NCBI GenBank assembly: GCA_018062515.1
Contig: JAGOSC010000019.1
Span: forward strand, 1-42,137
From: Candidatus Omnitrophota bacterium
GTDB lineage: Bacteria; Omnitrophota; Gorgyraeia; Zapsychrales; Zapsychraceae
Direction: 5' to 3'
Length of the DNA: 42,137 bases
In this document: positions 7,576 to 16,235 of the stretch, piece after piece
Layout of the letters: every line of letters starts with the position of its first letter
How positions within the stretch are numbered: position 1 is the stretch's first letter
Made by a program: the position numbers and the translations under genes
Notes under the pieces: generated by a model
The model's database searches: none
Seen by the model: the letters and a program-made list of their open reading frames with translations, nothing else
Told to the model about the DNA's origin: nothing

Positions 7576-9338
7576 AAGAAATCGTACTTAAAGGGATACC
7601 GGCTGCTCCGGGAATAGCGCTTGGCAGGACATTCATCTTGGACAAACAAGAGTTTGTAGTCCCACCCAGATCCATCATGCCTCAAGAAGTACCCGTCGAA
7701 TTAGCTCGCCTCGAAGAGGCTTTAAATAAAGCCCGTTATGAAATAGAAGACATTCAAAAGAAAATTACGCTGGATATCGGAGAAGAACATGCAAAAATTT
7801 TCGACGGCCATAAAATGGTTTTGCAGGATAAAACGCTCATTGATGAAGTTATGCGACGCATTGATTTAGAGCATATGTCGGCAGAATATATATTTTCTGA
7901 GGTTCTTAAAAAATATGCCAAGCTTTTTGAGAAGATGGAAGATGAATATCTTAAGGAACGTGTGAGTGATATCAGCGACGTCGGGCGACGGGTTCTAAAG
8001 AATTTAACGAATGAATATAAAATTCATGAATTCGAGAATTTAACGGACGACCTGATTATCGTCAGTCACGATTTATCTCCATCGGATACAGCGAGTATGT
8101 TTAATAAGAAAATATTGGCTTTCTGCACGGATATCGGAGGAAAAACGTCTCACTCGGCCATCATGGCGAAATCTTTAGGTATACCTGCTGTCGTCGGTTT
8201 AATTGACGCCACGTTAAAAATAAAAAATCAGGACGTTATCATTGTCGACGGACGAAAAGGATTGGTCATCATTCGTCCGACGAATGAAACAAAAAATGAG
8301 TATGCCAAGGTCCGCAGCCGTATCAATGAATTTCGTGATCAGTATGAAAATATTAAAGATATGCCGTCGGAAACATTGGACGGACATAAAATTACTTTAG
8401 AAGCCAATCTTGAATTGCCGGAAGAAATCCCGCTAATCAAAAAGAGAAATGCGGAAGGCATTGGGCTGTATCGCACCGAGTATTTTTATATGAACCGTAT
8501 CGATCTTCCGTCGGAAGAAGAACAATTTCAGGCTTATAAGCATGTGGCTGAAGCGATGGCTCCTAAATCGGTCACCATACGAACATTGGACCTTGGTGGG
8601 GACAAATTCTTATCGAGTTTACAAATTCCCAAGGATATGTACCCATTTTTAGGATGGCGGGCAATTCGTTTTTGTTTGGCGCGTCCGGATATATTTAAAA
8701 CTCAGTTAAGGGCTATTTTAAGGGCATCATCTTTTGGGAAAATCAAGATGATGTACCCAATGATCTCCGGGGTGGCTGAACTCAAGAAAGCTAATGCTAT
8801 TTTAGAAGAGGTTAGAGATAATTTACGGTCGGAAAAAATTCCTTTTGACGAAAATTTATCCGTCGGGGTTATGATTGAAGTCCCTTCCGCGGCATTGACC
8901 GCGGATTTATTAGCCAAGGAAGCTGATTTTTTCAGTATTGGTACCAATGACTTAATTCAGTATACGCTGGCGATTGACCGCGTTAATGAACAGACAGCGA
9001 ATCTTTACGAACCAAGTCATCCGGCGGTTCTTCGTTTTATTAAATTGATTATTGAATCCGCTGATAAGGCGGGCATTAAGGTCAGCCTCTGCGGGGAAAT
9101 GTCAGGCGAACCGGTTTTGGCGCTGATTTTATTAGGTATGAATCTTAAAGAATTTAGCATGTCACCTCAAAGTTTGCTTCAAATTAAAAAACTCATCCGT
9201 TCCGTCAAATTGGACGATGCGAAGAGCATGGTGGATGAGATTATGAAATTATCGACGGGACAAGAAGTGGAAGAATACAGCCGTAAACGATTAAAAGAAT
9301 TGGCGCCTAATGTTTTTGATATAGAAACGGAGAAATAA
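7572..9338 (+). CDS. ptsI: PTS enzyme I (phosphoenolpyruvate-protein phosphotransferase)
   Basis: The 588-residue protein starts the phosphorelay by taking phosphate from PEP. The N-terminal phosphohistidine domain has GGKTSHSAIMAKS, with His194 as the active site. The C-terminal PEP-binding barrel has EGIGLYRTEY, RTLDLGGDK and SIGTNDLIQY, and a catalytic cysteine in SLCGEMSGE. There is no N-terminal GAF domain, so this is the ordinary ptsI form rather than the ptsP (EI-Ntr) form. It overlaps ptsH by 4 bases and is followed by one spacer base and the nucleotidyltransferase gene, suggesting one mRNA. Confidence 0.96.
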   Translation: MKEIVLKGIPAAPGIALGRTFILDKQEFVVPPRSIMPQEVPVELARLEEALNKARYEIEDIQKKITLDIGEEHAKIFDGHKMVLQDKTLIDEVMRRIDLEHMSAEYIFSEVLKKYAKLFEKMEDEYLKERVSDISDVGRRVLKNLTNEYKIHEFENLTDDLIIVSHDLSPSDTASMFNKKILAFCTDIGGKTSHSAIMAKSLGIPAVVGLIDATLKIKNQDVIIVDGRKGLVIIRPTNETKNEYAKVRSRINEFRDQYENIKDMPSETLDGHKITLEANLELPEEIPLIKKRNAEGIGLYRTEYFYMNRIDLPSEEEQFQAYKHVAEAMAPKSVTIRTLDLGGDKFLSSLQIPKDMYPFLGWRAIRFCLARPDIFKTQLRAILRASSFGKIKMMYPMISGVAELKKANAILEEVRDNLRSEKIPFDENLSVGVMIEVPSAALTADLLAKEADFFSIGTNDLIQYTLAIDRVNEQTANLYEPSHPAVLRFIKLIIESADKAGIKVSLCGEMSGEPVLALILLGMNLKEFSMSPQSLLQIKKLIRSVKLDDAKSMVDEIMKLSTGQEVEEYSRKRLKELAPNVFDIETEK

Positions 9339-9339
9339 A

Positions 9340-10077
9340 ATGAAAGTACTTATATTAGCCGCCGGATACGGTACACGGTTAAAATCCATCGCCGAAAATA
9401 CTCCCAAACCTTTATTGCCGATTAACGGTAAGCCATTAATTAATTTTATTTTGGATCGGATTAAGGGATTTGATGGATTAAATGAAATTTTGGTTATCAC
9501 GAACAATAAGTTTACGGATACATTTAAGGAATGGGCTCAAACATTGGATGTAGGTTGTCCGGTGACAATTATCAATGACGGAACAAATTCTCCGGAGGAG
9601 CGTTTAGGGTCGATTGGCGATATTCAGTTTGCGATTAAGGATAAAAAAATAAAAGATGATTTATTGGTCATCGGAGGCGATAATTTATTTGATTATAATT
9701 TGGATACGTATATAATGTTTGCAAAGAAAAAAAGCGGTTCTACCGTCATCGGTTTATATGATGTTGGCGATTTGGAAGAAGCTAAATTATATGGAGTAGT
9801 CGGGGTCGATCAAACCGGAAAAGTTAATTCATTCGAAGAAAAACCGGCGCAACCAAAATCAACCCTCATCTCCATGTGTTTTTACTATTTTCCCGGAAAA
9901 ACGCTTTCCCTAGTTGAACAATACCTCAAAGAGCAAGGCAAACCAGATAAAGCGGGCGATTATATTCGCTGGCTTTATCAAAAAACAGATGTTTATGGTT
10001 TTAAGTTTTCTGGAAAATGGTACGATATCGGAAGCATTGAAGCGTATAACGAAGCACAAAAAAATTTTAAAAATTAA
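9340..10077 (+). CDS. Sugar-phosphate nucleotidyltransferase
   Basis: This 245-residue protein has the N-terminal signature LILAAGYGTRLKSI (residues 4-17) and the substrate-binding TPKPLLPI (22-29), with later VIGGDNLFDYN and FEEKPAQPKS motifs. Such enzymes join a sugar 1-phosphate to an NTP to make UDP-, dTDP- or GDP-sugars. The short length and lack of a hexapeptide repeat argue against GlmU. The exact sugar cannot be read from the sequence. RfbA-like or HddC-like activity would be possible given the heptose and LPS genes downstream. It starts one base after ptsI. Confidence 0.85.
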   Translation: MKVLILAAGYGTRLKSIAENTPKPLLPINGKPLINFILDRIKGFDGLNEILVITNNKFTDTFKEWAQTLDVGCPVTIINDGTNSPEERLGSIGDIQFAIKDKKIKDDLLVIGGDNLFDYNLDTYIMFAKKKSGSTVIGLYDVGDLEEAKLYGVVGVDQTGKVNSFEEKPAQPKSTLISMCFYYFPGKTLSLVEQYLKEQGKPDKAGDYIRWLYQKTDVYGFKFSGKWYDIGSIEAYNEAQKNFKN

Positions 10078-10109
10078 TTGAGAAAAGAAATATAAATGGA
10101 GGCATTAGG

Positions 10110-11285
10110 GTGAAAGGAACATACTTTTTTACTTCAGAATCGGTAGGTAAGGGGCATCCAGATAAAGTCAGTGATCAGATTTCTGATGCGGTATTGGATG
10201 CATGTTTGAAGGCAGATCCAAATAGTCGCGTTGCTTGTGAAACATTTGTTTGCCATGGAAAAGTCATCGTCGGGGGAGAAATAACTACGCTGGCTAAATT
10301 AGATATTGACCGTATTGTCCGCAAAGTTCTAAATGATATCGGTTATGTGGACCCAAAATACGGTTTCGACGTGAACACCTGCAGTATACAAAATACAATC
10401 AACACACAGTCACCGGATATTTCTCAAGGCGTTGACACCGGAGGAGCTGGCGACCAAGGAATTATGTTCGGATACGCTTCTGACGAGACAAAAGAACTTA
10501 TGCCTTTGGCGATTGTATTAGCTCATAAATTAGTGGCTCGAATCGATGAAGTGCGCCGTTCTGGTGAATTAAGTTATCTTGGTCCTGATTGTAAAAGTCA
10601 AGTTACGATCGAATACAAAGATGGGGAACCTAAACGGATTGATGCCGTTGTTTTGGCTTGCCAACATACTGAAGAAATTGTTGATAAGACAGGAAAAAGA
10701 ATTACTAAAAAAGCCCGTCAGGAAATTTTAGATATCATTGCCAAACCGATTGTCGGTCAATTAGCCGATTCCAAAACTAAATATTATGTTAATGAAACCG
10801 GAAAATTCGTCGTCGGTGGGCCTCAAGGCGATACCGGTTTGACCGGACGAAAGATTGTCGTCGATACCTACGGCGGTTATGTCGCTCATGGTGGTGGCGC
10901 ATTTTCTGGAAAAGATTCAACGAAAGTGGATCGTTCCGCGGCTTATATGGCGCGATATATTACCAAAAATATTGTTGCCGCTAAATTAGCCAAAAAATGT
11001 CTCATTCAATTAAGCTATGCTATCGGACATCCTGAACCTGTCAGTATTTTTGTCGACACGTATGGAACAGGTGTGATTTCCGACGAGCAAATCGTTGAAT
11101 TAATTCGTAAAAATTTTGATTTAACACCAAAGGGAATCATTAAAAAATTAGATTTACGTAATCCCAATTTCCAAAAGACAGCAGCGTTCGGTCATTTCGG
11201 ACGTAATGAATTCAGCTGGGAAAAAACAGATGCAGCGGCAGCGTTGAAAAAAGAAGCTAACTCAATGATCGCGGCATTGGTGTAA
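10110..11285 (+). CDS. metK: S-adenosylmethionine synthetase
   Basis: MetK makes SAM from methionine and ATP. The 391-residue protein contains ESVGKGHPDKVSDQISDA near the N-terminus, the ATP-binding motif GAGDQGIMFGYA and the phosphate loop GGGAFSGKDSTKVDRS, all intact. The start is a GTG with a good ggagg site at 10098-10102. The ATG at 10096 opens only a five-codon frame and cannot be the start. The gap before it is 32 bases, so no SAM riboswitch fits here. It is followed by ahcY, which disposes of the S-adenosylhomocysteine that SAM-using methylases produce. Confidence 0.98.
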   Translation: MKGTYFFTSESVGKGHPDKVSDQISDAVLDACLKADPNSRVACETFVCHGKVIVGGEITTLAKLDIDRIVRKVLNDIGYVDPKYGFDVNTCSIQNTINTQSPDISQGVDTGGAGDQGIMFGYASDETKELMPLAIVLAHKLVARIDEVRRSGELSYLGPDCKSQVTIEYKDGEPKRIDAVVLACQHTEEIVDKTGKRITKKARQEILDIIAKPIVGQLADSKTKYYVNETGKFVVGGPQGDTGLTGRKIVVDTYGGYVAHGGGAFSGKDSTKVDRSAAYMARYITKNIVAAKLAKKCLIQLSYAIGHPEPVSIFVDTYGTGVISDEQIVELIRKNFDLTPKGIIKKLDLRNPNFQKTAAFGHFGRNEFSWEKTDAAAALKKEANSMIAALV

Positions 11286-11324
11286 AGAAATATCTTGATG
11301 CAAAAAATATTAAGTGAGGAAATA

Positions 11325-12632
11325 ATGACTAATACAACGCATGACTTTAAAGTTAAAGATATATCCTTGGCCGCGTGGGGAAAAAAAGAAATTGAAATGG
11401 CCGAAGCTGAAATGCCGGGTTTAATGGCAATCAGAGAAGAATATAAAGCATCCAAGCCGCTTAAAGGTGCCCGAATTGCCGGATGTATTCACATGACGAT
11501 TCAAACTGCTGTGTTGATCGAAGCATTAATCGACCTCGGCGCTGATGTCCGTTGGTCATCTTGTAATATATTTTCAACACAAGATCATGCCGCGGCCGCA
11601 ATCGCCTCCAAAGGAATTCCGGTTTTCGCCTGGAAGGGTGAGACTGAAGAAGAATATGTTTGGTGTGTTAAGCAAACAATTGTTTGGCCGGATGGTAAGG
11701 GCCCGAACATGATTCTCGACGACGGCGGTGATTTAACTCAAATCATGCATGATGAATATCCTGAATTATTAAAGAGTGTTAAAGGGATTTCTGAAGAAAC
11801 AACGACGGGTGTTCATCGTCTTTACGAAATGGTTGAAAAGGGAACTCTAAAAGTTCCCGCGATTAATGTCAACGATTCCGTGACTAAATCAAAGTTTGAT
11901 AATTTATACGGATGCCGTGAATCATTGATCGACGGAATTAAGCGGGCAACGGATGTTATGATCGCCGGAAAAGTTTGTGTCATCGCCGGTTATGGCGACG
12001 TCGGAAAAGGTTGTACGCAAGCCGTTAAAGGTTTGGGCGGACGCGTGGTTGTTACTGAAATTGATCCGATCTGTGCTTTACAGGCGGCGATGGAAGGTTT
12101 TGAAGTTATGCAAATGGACGATGCGGCCAAAATCGGAGACATTTTTGTTACAACAACCGGATGCCGGGAAGTCATTGTTTCGCGTCATCTTGATGTGATG
12201 AAAAGCGGTGCTATTGTCTGCAATATCGGTCATTTTGATCTTGAGATCGACGTGGCTTACCTTAACAAAAGAAAAGATATTAAAAAAGTCGAAGTCAAAC
12301 CTCAAGTCCATGAATATGAATTTCCGAATGGAAAAAAATTAATTGTTTTAGCAGAAGGGCGTTTAGTTAATCTCGGTTGCGCGACGGGACATCCGTCATT
12401 TGTTATGAGTAATTCATTTACAAATCAAGTTATGGCTCAAATTGAACTTTATAAGAACAGCAATAAGTATGAGAATAAAGTTTATGTTCTGCCTAAATTG
12501 CTGGATGAAAAAGTAGCGCGTCTGCATTTGAAAAAAATCGGCGCAAAACTCGAAACCCTCACGCCGGTCCAATCTAAATATTTGAATTTGAAGGTTGAAG
12601 GACCGTACAAGCCGGAGCATTATCGGTACTAA
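11325..12632 (+). CDS. ahcY: Adenosylhomocysteinase
   Basis: The enzyme splits S-adenosylhomocysteine into adenosine and homocysteine using tightly bound NAD. Visible motifs include CIHMTIQTA (substrate domain), NVNDSVTKSKFDN, the NAD-binding GYGDVGKGC, and a C-terminus ending in KPEHYRY that carries the conserved Lys and Tyr which reach into the neighbouring subunit. I prefer the ATG at 11325 (435 residues). The upstream TTG (11295) and ATG (11298) are in frame, but 11325 has GAGGA just before it and gives the usual N-terminus. Together with metK this forms a methyl-cycle pair. Confidence 0.97.
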   Translation: MTNTTHDFKVKDISLAAWGKKEIEMAEAEMPGLMAIREEYKASKPLKGARIAGCIHMTIQTAVLIEALIDLGADVRWSSCNIFSTQDHAAAAIASKGIPVFAWKGETEEEYVWCVKQTIVWPDGKGPNMILDDGGDLTQIMHDEYPELLKSVKGISEETTTGVHRLYEMVEKGTLKVPAINVNDSVTKSKFDNLYGCRESLIDGIKRATDVMIAGKVCVIAGYGDVGKGCTQAVKGLGGRVVVTEIDPICALQAAMEGFEVMQMDDAAKIGDIFVTTTGCREVIVSRHLDVMKSGAIVCNIGHFDLEIDVAYLNKRKDIKKVEVKPQVHEYEFPNGKKLIVLAEGRLVNLGCATGHPSFVMSNSFTNQVMAQIELYKNSNKYENKVYVLPKLLDEKVARLHLKKIGAKLETLTPVQSKYLNLKVEGPYKPEHYRY

Positions 12633-12633
12633 T

Positions 12634-13617
12634 ATGAGCATATTCGGACAAGATAAAGTTAAGAAGATTGGGATTTTAACATCCGGCGGTGACGGTCCGG
12701 GCATGAACGCGGCTATTCGCGCTGTGGTTCGAGTTGCCTTGGGGAATAATATTGCCGTCGACGGAATTATCCGTGGTTACGCCGGTATTCTAAATGAAGA
12801 AATTATTCCGCTCAGTCATCGCTCCGTATCCAACATCATCAATCGAGGCGGGACCATATTAAAGACAGCACGTTCCAAAGAATTCGGCACGCCGGAAGGA
12901 AAAAAGAAGGCAGTTGAAATTTTAAAGCGACATGGCATTCAGTGTTTGGTTGTTATTGGCGGAGATGGAAGTTATAAAGGTGCAAATGAATTATGGGAAA
13001 AACATAAGTTTCCGACGATCGGCCTTCCTGGAACAATCGACAATGATATTTTTGGAACAGATCAAACCATTGGTTGCCATACCGCTGTTAACACGGCCTT
13101 AGATGCCATCGACAAAGTGCGTGATACGGCTCATAGCATGGAGCGCGTTTTTATTATTGAAGTTATGGGAAATAAATCCGGATACATCGCGGCTGAAGTT
13201 GCTTTGGGCGCGGGCGCTGAAGAAGTCATTGTCCCGGAGCGTAAATTTAATTTCGACGCCATGTGTCAAAATGTACGAGAAGGAAACAGCCGCGGAAAGA
13301 TCAGCTGGATTGTGGTTTGCGCGGAAGGTGCCGGTAAGGCTCATGAAATTGCCAATACCATTACCACGATGACTGGTCTTGAATCACGATTCGTTGTCTT
13401 AGGCCATATACAGCGCGGCGGAACACCGACGGGAAGAGACCGTATTCTTGCCACTCGTTTAGGCGCGGCAGCAGGAAATCTTGTTTTACGCGGTGAATTT
13501 GGAAAAGCCGTCGGTATCCTGCAAGATGAAATCAACATCATCGACTTAAAAGACGCAACTCATAAAGAATTTAAACATTTGGATGAATACATAAATTTAG
13601 TCAAAATATTGACATAA
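12634..13617 (+). CDS. pfkA: ATP-dependent 6-phosphofructokinase
   Basis: PfkA phosphorylates fructose 6-phosphate to the 1,6-bisphosphate, the committed glycolytic step. The protein (327 residues) has SGGDGPGMNAAIR near the N-terminus, IGGDGS (ATP site) and PGTIDNDIFGTD (catalytic). Glycine in GGDG and the PGTIDND rather than PKTIDND motif point to ATP, not pyrophosphate, as phosphate donor. I chose the ATG at 12634, one base after the ahcY stop. An in-frame upstream ATG inside ahcY (12595) would add 13 residues with no family counterpart. Confidence 0.95.
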   Translation: MSIFGQDKVKKIGILTSGGDGPGMNAAIRAVVRVALGNNIAVDGIIRGYAGILNEEIIPLSHRSVSNIINRGGTILKTARSKEFGTPEGKKKAVEILKRHGIQCLVVIGGDGSYKGANELWEKHKFPTIGLPGTIDNDIFGTDQTIGCHTAVNTALDAIDKVRDTAHSMERVFIIEVMGNKSGYIAAEVALGAGAEEVIVPERKFNFDAMCQNVREGNSRGKISWIVVCAEGAGKAHEIANTITTMTGLESRFVVLGHIQRGGTPTGRDRILATRLGAAAGNLVLRGEFGKAVGILQDEINIIDLKDATHKEFKHLDEYINLVKILT

Positions 13618-13639
13618 GTTATTAAAGGAAGGGAATAAA

Positions 13640-14632
13640 ATGCCAAAAATATATTATGATAAAGACGCAAATTTAAAGACATATAAGGGAAGAAAGATTG
13701 CTATTGTTGGTTATGGGATACAGGGCCGCGGCCAAGCTTTAAGCTTAAGAGACAGCGGTTTGGATGTCATCGTGGCGCAACGTAAAGGCGGACCAAACTA
13801 TGATATGGCTGTTAAAGATGGTTTCAAGCCCATTGATGCAAGTGAAGCCGCACAAAAAGCGGATGTTCTTATGATGTTAACGCAAGATCATTTACAGGGT
13901 GAGATTTATAAAGAGTCATTAAAAAAACATATGAAAAAAGGAAAGTCATTAGCTTTTTCCCATGGTTTTAATATTCATTTTGGCCAAATCAAGCCACCTA
14001 AAGATATTGATGTGTGGATGATTGCTCCAAAAGGGCCTGGCGCTTTGGTCCGACGACAATTTGAAGAAGGCAAAGGTGTTCCATGTCTCGTCGCTATTCA
14101 TCAAGACGCATCCGGCCATGCTTTGGCTGATGCATTAGCTTATGCGCGTGGTATTGGCGGCGGCCGGGCGGGAATATTTACAACATCTTTCAAAGAAGAA
14201 ACCGAAACGGATCTGTTTGGTGAACAAGCGGTTTTATGCGGTGGATGCAGTGAGTTGATTAAAGCCGGATTTGAGACCTTGGTCGACGCTGGTTATGCTC
14301 CTGAAATGGCGTATTTTGAATGTTTGCATGAAATGAAATTGATTGTGGATTTGATGTATGAAGGTGGAATCGTCGGAATGCGGCAACGTGTTTCGGATAC
14401 AGCCGAATATGGGGATTATTCTCGGGGCCCAAGAATCATTAATCAAAAAACCAGAAAAGAAATGCAGAAAATTCTTAAAGAAGTTCAATCCGGTAAATTT
14501 GCCAAAGAATGGATGAATGAAAACAAAACCGGACGCAAGAAATTTAACCAGTACCGTAAAGATTCGGCCAGTCATAAAATTGAAAAAGTCGGAACGAATC
14601 TGCGGGACATGATGTCGTGGATGAAGAAGTAA
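13640..14632 (+). CDS. ilvC: Ketol-acid reductoisomerase
   Basis: IlvC converts acetolactate or acetohydroxybutyrate to the dihydroxy acids of valine, leucine and isoleucine synthesis, using NAD(P)H and magnesium. The 330-residue (class I, short) protein shows the cofactor motif GYGIQGRGQAL, SHGFNIHFGQI, GPGALVRRQF and the metal site ETETDLFGEQAVLCGG. A strong aaggaaggga ribosome binding site precedes the ATG. It is followed 70 bases later by leuA, and the gap holds a strong terminator-like hairpin. Confidence 0.97.
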   Translation: MPKIYYDKDANLKTYKGRKIAIVGYGIQGRGQALSLRDSGLDVIVAQRKGGPNYDMAVKDGFKPIDASEAAQKADVLMMLTQDHLQGEIYKESLKKHMKKGKSLAFSHGFNIHFGQIKPPKDIDVWMIAPKGPGALVRRQFEEGKGVPCLVAIHQDASGHALADALAYARGIGGGRAGIFTTSFKEETETDLFGEQAVLCGGCSELIKAGFETLVDAGYAPEMAYFECLHEMKLIVDLMYEGGIVGMRQRVSDTAEYGDYSRGPRIINQKTRKEMQKILKEVQSGKFAKEWMNENKTGRKKFNQYRKDSASHKIEKVGTNLRDMMSWMKK

Positions 14633-14640
14633 ATTAATTT

Positions 14641-14689
14641 GGTATTTGCGAACAATAGGGCGAGGACAAATACCTCGCCCTTTTATTTT
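14641..14689 (+). promoter_or_regulatory. Putative attenuator between ilvC and leuA
   Basis: GGTATTTG (14641-14648) is an exact 8-base complement of CAAATACC (14667-14674). The latter overlaps the loop and the first two bases of the 3' arm of the terminator hairpin at 14658-14680. The two pairings cannot form together, which is the layout of an antiterminator and terminator pair. The trigger (a protein, a small RNA or translating ribosomes) is not visible. I did not see a convincing leucine-rich leader peptide, so the regulatory role is inference. Confidence 0.45.
14658..14689 (+). terminator. Intrinsic terminator hairpin before leuA
   Basis: GGGCGAGG (14658-14665) pairs perfectly with CCTCGCCC (14673-14680) around a seven-base loop, followed at once by TTTTATTTT. 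This is a textbook Rho-independent terminator. It should end the transcript that includes ilvC, or reduce read-through into leuA, aroE and the prepilin peptidase gene. Confidence 0.85.
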
Positions 14690-14702
14690 GAGGTTATAAA
14701 AA

Positions 14703-16235
14703 ATGAAAAACGATAAAGTATTTATTTTTGATACCACCTTACGTGACGGCGAGCAGGCTCCCGGCGCAAGCATGAATCAGGAAGAAAAATTAGATATTGC
14801 CTATGCATTAGAACGTTTGGGTGTTGATATTATTGAAGCCGGGTTTCCGGTGATTTCTAAAGGTGATTTTGATTCCGTGCAATTGGTTGCCAAACATATA
14901 AAGAAATCAACGATCTGCGGGTTGGCCCGTTCCATTAAAAAAGATATCGACGCGGCGGCAGACGCGCTTAAAGGAGCTAAGAATAAACGCATTCACGTAT
15001 TTTTAGCCACGTCAAAAATCCACATGCAGCACAAATTAAGAAAAAGTCAGGATGAAATTCTTCAAATGGCCGTTGACGCTGTCAAATATGCTAAGAAGAG
15101 AGCGGAAAATATTGAATTCTCGCCGGAAGATGCGTCTCGGTCTGAAAGAGATTTTATTTTTAAGGTCGTTGAGGCGGTGATTAAAGCCGGCGCGACAACC
15201 GTTAATATTCCGGACACCGTCGGGTACGGTATGCCTGCGGAGTATGGAGACCTTATCGCGGCGATAAAAAACAATGTTCCCAATATAGGTAAGGCGATCA
15301 TCTCAACGCATTGTCACGATGATTTGGGATTGGCCGTTGCTAATTCTCTCGACGCTGTAAAAAAAGGTGCGCGCCAAGTGGAATGTACCATTAACGGTAT
15401 CGGTGAAAGAGCGGGAAACGCGTCGATGGAAGAAATTGTCATGGCCATCAATACTCGTCGAGATTTTTTTGGATGCTCGACGGGAATTAACACCAAAGAA
15501 TTTATCCGCACGTCGCATTTGGTGAGCAAATATACCGGTTTTCTCATTGCTCCCAACAAGGCCATCGTCGGTAGAAATGCTTTTCTTCATGAATCCGGTA
15601 TTCATCAGGACGGAATTTTAAAGGAACGATCGACGTATGAAATTATGAAACCCGAAGATGTCGGTTATGTCGGTACGGGTTTGGTTTTGGGGAAACATTC
15701 CGGCCGTCACGCATTCAGGGATCGATTGAAAATATTGGGAATTGAACTTAAAGCCGAAGATCTTGATAAAGCATTTGAGCGGTTTAAAACGGTCGCCGAC
15801 AAGAAAAAACAAGTTTTTGATGAAGATCTCGTCGCTATTGTTGAGGATGAAGTTCCAGTTTATAGCGAAGTATGGATGTTGGATAGTTTGATGCTTCAAA
15901 GCGGAACAAATATAAAACCTAATGTCGATGTGGTCTTAAAATCTAAAAATAAAAAGTATAAACATAGTTCCACGGGTGATGGTCCCATCGATGCTTGTTA
16001 TAAAGCCATTGATTTCATCACAAAAATTTCCGGAGAACTTTTGGATTATTCCATACAATCGGTTACGCGAGGGAAAGATGCTTTGGGAGAAGTCACGGTC
16101 AAAGTGAAATTTAAAGACAATACGATCATTGCTCAAGGAACCAGTACAGATATTTTGGAAGCATCCGCCAAGGCCTATATTAATGCTCTGAATAAATTGT
16201 TATCTCAGGGGAATCAAAAAAAGAAGGCCGTGTGA
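14703..16235 (+). CDS. leuA: 2-isopropylmalate synthase
   Basis: LeuA condenses acetyl-CoA with 2-ketoisovalerate, the first step committed to leucine. The TIM barrel contains TLRDGEQAPGASM (about residues 11-23), the metal-binding STHCHDDLGLAVANS (~200-214) and GIGERAGNAS. The C-terminal ~130 residues form the LeuA regulatory domain that binds leucine for feedback inhibition. Length (510) matches full-length bacterial LeuA, and the regulatory domain makes homocitrate or citramalate synthase less likely. A GAGG site lies about nine bases before the ATG, just past the terminator hairpin. The stop overlaps the aroE start. Confidence 0.94.
   Translation: MKNDKVFIFDTTLRDGEQAPGASMNQEEKLDIAYALERLGVDIIEAGFPVISKGDFDSVQLVAKHIKKSTICGLARSIKKDIDAAADALKGAKNKRIHVFLATSKIHMQHKLRKSQDEILQMAVDAVKYAKKRAENIEFSPEDASRSERDFIFKVVEAVIKAGATTVNIPDTVGYGMPAEYGDLIAAIKNNVPNIGKAIISTHCHDDLGLAVANSLDAVKKGARQVECTINGIGERAGNASMEEIVMAINTRRDFFGCSTGINTKEFIRTSHLVSKYTGFLIAPNKAIVGRNAFLHESGIHQDGILKERSTYEIMKPEDVGYVGTGLVLGKHSGRHAFRDRLKILGIELKAEDLDKAFERFKTVADKKKQVFDEDLVAIVEDEVPVYSEVWMLDSLMLQSGTNIKPNVDVVLKSKNKKYKHSSTGDGPIDACYKAIDFITKISGELLDYSIQSVTRGKDALGEVTVKVKFKDNTIIAQGTSTDILEASAKAYINALNKLLSQGNQKKKAV

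Noticed and set aside
10078..10109. SAM riboswitch upstream of metK
   Set aside because: The gap is only 32 bases and holds little besides the ribosome binding site, too short for any known SAM riboswitch.
12634..13617. Pyrophosphate-dependent phosphofructokinase
   Set aside because: The GGDG and PGTIDND motifs match the ATP-dependent type rather than the GGDD/PKTIDND type.
13609..13639. Promoter at the end of pfkA (TTGACA at 13609)
   Set aside because: No acceptable -10 box lies 16-18 bases downstream.
14234..14773. Long minus-strand open frame (179 codons)
   Set aside because: It lies opposite ilvC and the start of leuA, has no recognisable motif and is explained by the coding strand.
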